Shown here: in pieces, positions 6,070-8,165 of the stretch
Layout: each line of letters begins with the position of its first letter
Position numbering within the stretch: position 1 is the stretch's first letter
Source of the DNA: Desulfobacteraceae bacterium
Lineage (GTDB): Bacteria; Desulfobacterota; Desulfobacteria; Desulfobacterales; Desulfatirhabdiaceae
Reading direction: 5' to 3'
NCBI GenBank assembly: GCA_027325475.1
Contig: DAIEFO010000092.1
Coordinates: forward strand, 1 to 8,165
Length of the DNA: 8,165 nucleotides
Notes under the pieces: generated by a model
The model's input: only the letters and a program-made list of their open reading frames with translations
What the model was told of the DNA's origin: nothing
Databases searched by the model: none
Program-made: the position numbers and the translations under genes

Positions 6070-6082
6070 CAGACCTTTATTC

Positions 6083-7753
6083 ATGAAACAAAAACTCAAA
6101 CAGATCATTGAACAGGCGCTGCAAAACGCCTGTAAAAACGGAAAGCTTCCTTCCGCGGCGTTTCCGGATATTGTCATGGAAGTTCCTAAAACGGCGTCTC
6201 ATGGAGACTACGCTTCCAATGTCGCGATGGTGTCCGCATCCATTCAGAAGATGGCGCCGCGAAAAATTGCTGAAGCCATTGTAAGCCATATCGTAGATGC
6301 GGATCATGTGATAGATCGGGTTGAAATTGCCGGTCCCGGTTTTATCAATTTTCATATCTGCCCCGACGCATGGGCCGAATTTTTAAAGCCGATTCATGCG
6401 CAGGGATGCCGCTACGGCGCTGTCAATATCGGGCAGGGCCGGAAAATCCAGATCGAGTTTGTCAGCTCCAACCCCACCGGGCCGCTGCATGTCGGTCATG
6501 GCCGGGGCGCTGCCGTAGGCGACAGTGTCGCCAATATTCTGGCTTTTTGCGGTTATGATGTTCAGAAGGAATATTATATCAACGATTCCGGAAGACAGAT
6601 TCAAACCCTGGGCAGATCCGTTTTCCTGCGTTGTCGTGAGCTGATGGGCGAATCTGTTTTTTTCCCCGAAGACTGTTATCAGGGAGACTACATCCGGGAT
6701 ATCGCCCGGCAAATTTTAGATCAAAAAGGCGCAAGCCTGATGGATCAGTCGGATGAAAAAGCCATCATGGTTTGCGCCCGGTATGCGGCGGCGCTGATTC
6801 TGGATGACATGAAACGCGACCTGGAATCTTTCGGCGTCACGTTTGACTGCTGGTTCAGCGAACAGAGCCTGTATGATTCCGGAAAAGTGGCGGATGTCAT
6901 CGAGATGTACCGGAACCGGGGTATCGTTTACGAAAAGGATGGCGCTCTCTGGTTCAATACCAGTGCGTATGGTGATGAAAAAGACCGGGTAGTGGTGCGT
7001 CAAAATGGACAGACCACCTATTTTGCGTCTGATATCGCCTATCACTATCATAAAATTGAACGTGGATTTGAACAGGTGATCGATGTATGGGGTGCAGATC
7101 ACCATGGCTATATTCCCCGGGTGGCCGCGGCGATTGAGGCCGGTGGTTACGACAGAGACCGGTTTCATGTCATTCTGGTGCAACTGGTAAGCCTGTTGCG
7201 CGGAGGTGTTCCGGTGGCCATGTCCACCCGCGCGGGGGAATTTGTCACGCTCAAAGATGTTCTTCATGAAGTCGGGAAAGACGCGGCGCGATTTATTTTT
7301 TTAACCCGGAGTTCCGATAATACACTTGATTTTGACCTCGAAGTCGCTGCGCAGAAAACCAACGATAATCCTGTCTATTATGTTCAGTATGTCCATGCCC
7401 GGATTTGCAGTATTATCCGGAAACATGGCGAAATGCCGGCCGCCGATGTTTCCGGCGCCGGCACCGATGCCTCAACCGTTTTGCTGAATACGCCCGATGA
7501 TATCGCCCTCATCAAACTGCTGATGAAATATCCGGAAATTATCCGGCTCAGTGCGGAACTCATGGAGCCTCACCGGATTACCTTCTTTCTGATGGAGCTG
7601 GCATCGGCCTTTCACGGATATTATAACCGGCAGCGGGTTCTGACCGATGATGTGCTTCTGACCCGCGCCAGACTGTATCTGATGACAGCCGTCCGGCAGG
7701 TGATTGCCAACGGGCTTTCGCTCCTGGGCGTGACGGCGCCGGAATCCATGTGA
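6083..7753 (+). CDS. argS: Arginyl-tRNA synthetase
   Basis: A 556-residue class I synthetase that charges tRNA-Arg in the cytoplasm, full family length. The N-terminal additional domain (about 1-90) includes MEVPKTASHGDYASNVAM. The catalytic core has VSSNPTGPLHVGHGRGAA (127-144), the HIGH motif reading HVGH (136-139). It continues with INDSGRQIQTLG, WGADHHGYIPR and MSTRAGEFVTL (380-390), the KMSK-equivalent with a residue other than Lys in front. The DALR anticodon-binding domain starts near YVQYVHARICSI (433-444). The ATG at 6083 begins the normal ArgRS N-terminus; the frame is open back to 5969, but those 38 codons are translated repeat copy 2. No strong ribosome binding site is at usual spacing; GAGGG (6062-6066) is 16 bases away. 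Confidence 0.95.
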   Translation: MKQKLKQIIEQALQNACKNGKLPSAAFPDIVMEVPKTASHGDYASNVAMVSASIQKMAPRKIAEAIVSHIVDADHVIDRVEIAGPGFINFHICPDAWAEFLKPIHAQGCRYGAVNIGQGRKIQIEFVSSNPTGPLHVGHGRGAAVGDSVANILAFCGYDVQKEYYINDSGRQIQTLGRSVFLRCRELMGESVFFPEDCYQGDYIRDIARQILDQKGASLMDQSDEKAIMVCARYAAALILDDMKRDLESFGVTFDCWFSEQSLYDSGKVADVIEMYRNRGIVYEKDGALWFNTSAYGDEKDRVVVRQNGQTTYFASDIAYHYHKIERGFEQVIDVWGADHHGYIPRVAAAIEAGGYDRDRFHVILVQLVSLLRGGVPVAMSTRAGEFVTLKDVLHEVGKDAARFIFLTRSSDNTLDFDLEVAAQKTNDNPVYYVQYVHARICSIIRKHGEMPAADVSGAGTDASTVLLNTPDDIALIKLLMKYPEIIRLSAELMEPHRITFFLMELASAFHGYYNRQRVLTDDVLLTRARLYLMTAVRQVIANGLSLLGVTAPESM

Positions 7754-7755
7754 CC

Positions 7756-8165
7756 ATGAGATATCGTCAACCACCTGAGAAAAGCCGTTCATCACTTCAT
7801 CAGCGACCGCAGAACCAGCAGCAGCGGTCATCACTGTGGATCGGTCTGATATTGTTTATATCGGCATGGGTATTTCTTCTGGGCGTTCTGGTGGGCAGAA
7901 AATCGGCGCCCGTCCTGTTGGATTATCGTAAGATAAATACGGAAATCGCCGATCTGGCTAAACGTGCATCAAATAACAAACAGGCGCTGAAACAAGGAGA
8001 ATCTGATCCGCTGGCAGCTCTGGACGGTCTGGATTTTTATAAAAAGCTGAAGGAAAAAACGCAGGATATTCCTGAACTTCAGCTTCCGCTTCCAGAAAAA
8101 CCCGCACAGGTTGCAGATGCAATGAAGCCGCTGGCCCGAAAACCGGAAAGCAATTCAGCCGCGGG
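7756..8165 (+). CDS. Single-pass membrane protein, probable SPOR-domain protein (3' partial)
   Basis: An open frame runs from ATG 7756 off the window end; 136 residues are visible. A basic, Gln/Arg-rich cytoplasmic segment (1-26) precedes one membrane helix (about 27-47, LWIGLILFISAWVFLLGVLVG). The rest should face the periplasm: a polar, partly helical stretch, DPLAALDGLDFYKKLKEK (84-101), then a Pro/Ala/Lys-rich region like a linker. This layout, and the place directly after argS, is what I know for SPOR-domain (cell-wall/division) proteins of deltaproteobacterial groups; the SPOR domain itself would lie beyond the window, so that part is inference. Spacing from the argS stop is two bases. 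An in-frame GTG at 7750 overlaps the argS stop and is an alternative start; neither has a strong ribosome binding site. Confidence 0.75.
   Translation, partial: MRYRQPPEKSRSSLHQRPQNQQQRSSLWIGLILFISAWVFLLGVLVGRKSAPVLLDYRKINTEIADLAKRASNNKQALKQGESDPLAALDGLDFYKKLKEKTQDIPELQLPLPEKPAQVADAMKPLARKPESNSAA

Noticed and set aside
5969..6082. N-terminal extension of argS by 38 codons
   Set aside because: The extension is translated repeat sequence; the ArgRS N-terminal domain begins normally at the ATG at 6083.
5868..6086. 72-codon plus-strand frame after mlaD
   Set aside because: Most of it is repeat copy 2, it overlaps the argS start, and it has no ribosome binding site or family resemblance.
1..8165. 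CRISPR array, tRNA or rRNA genes, transposase or phage genes
   Set aside because: I saw no regularly spaced repeats, no tRNA-like cloverleaf with a CCA-type end, and no mobile-element protein in any frame.

Overview
The window is about 50% GC and looks like a chromosomal segment of a Gram-negative, anaerobic, sulfate-reducing or syntrophic Desulfobacterota bacterium, most likely Desulfobacterales-like. This is inferred from an ETF next to an HdrD-like Fe-S oxidoreductase, an Mla-type outer-membrane lipid transport operon, and intergenic palindromic repeats beginning GACGGCTTCGTAAAA, which I associate with that group. All recognised genes are on the + strand.

Region 1 (1-2963) is electron transfer. 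It holds the 3' part of a membrane-linked CCG-domain Fe-S oxidoreductase (to 940), a 260-base gap with a palindrome and a possibly structured leader, then etfB and etfA overlapping at TAATG. Acyl-CoA dehydrogenases probably reduce the ETF, and the oxidoreductase probably passes the electrons to the quinone pool. The first CCG domain has lost its cluster cysteines while the second keeps them.

Region 2 (2964-3376) is a 413-base gap. It contains a weak hairpin after etfA, a 124-bp palindromic repeat (copy 1), and a plausible sigma70-type promoter with a good ribosome binding site in front of mlaE. I see nothing in the rest of it.

Region 3 (3377-5864) is a compact mlaE-mlaF-mlaD operon for retrograde or anterograde phospholipid transport between the membranes. 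The standout is mlaF. Its normal ABC ATPase is followed by about 150 extra residues that align position by position with a GGDEF domain in which every catalytic and inhibitory-site residue I can place is replaced. No STAS-type mlaB is present, so this pseudo-GGDEF domain may be an alternative regulatory module for the transporter.

Region 4 (5865-8165) begins with a second, oppositely oriented copy of the repeat, bounded by an 8-bp direct repeat that looks like a target-site duplication and ending just before argS. Then come complete argS and the 5' part of a single-pass membrane protein resembling the SPOR-domain proteins often found after argS in this group. An upstream extension of the argS frame is repeat-derived and should not be annotated as protein.
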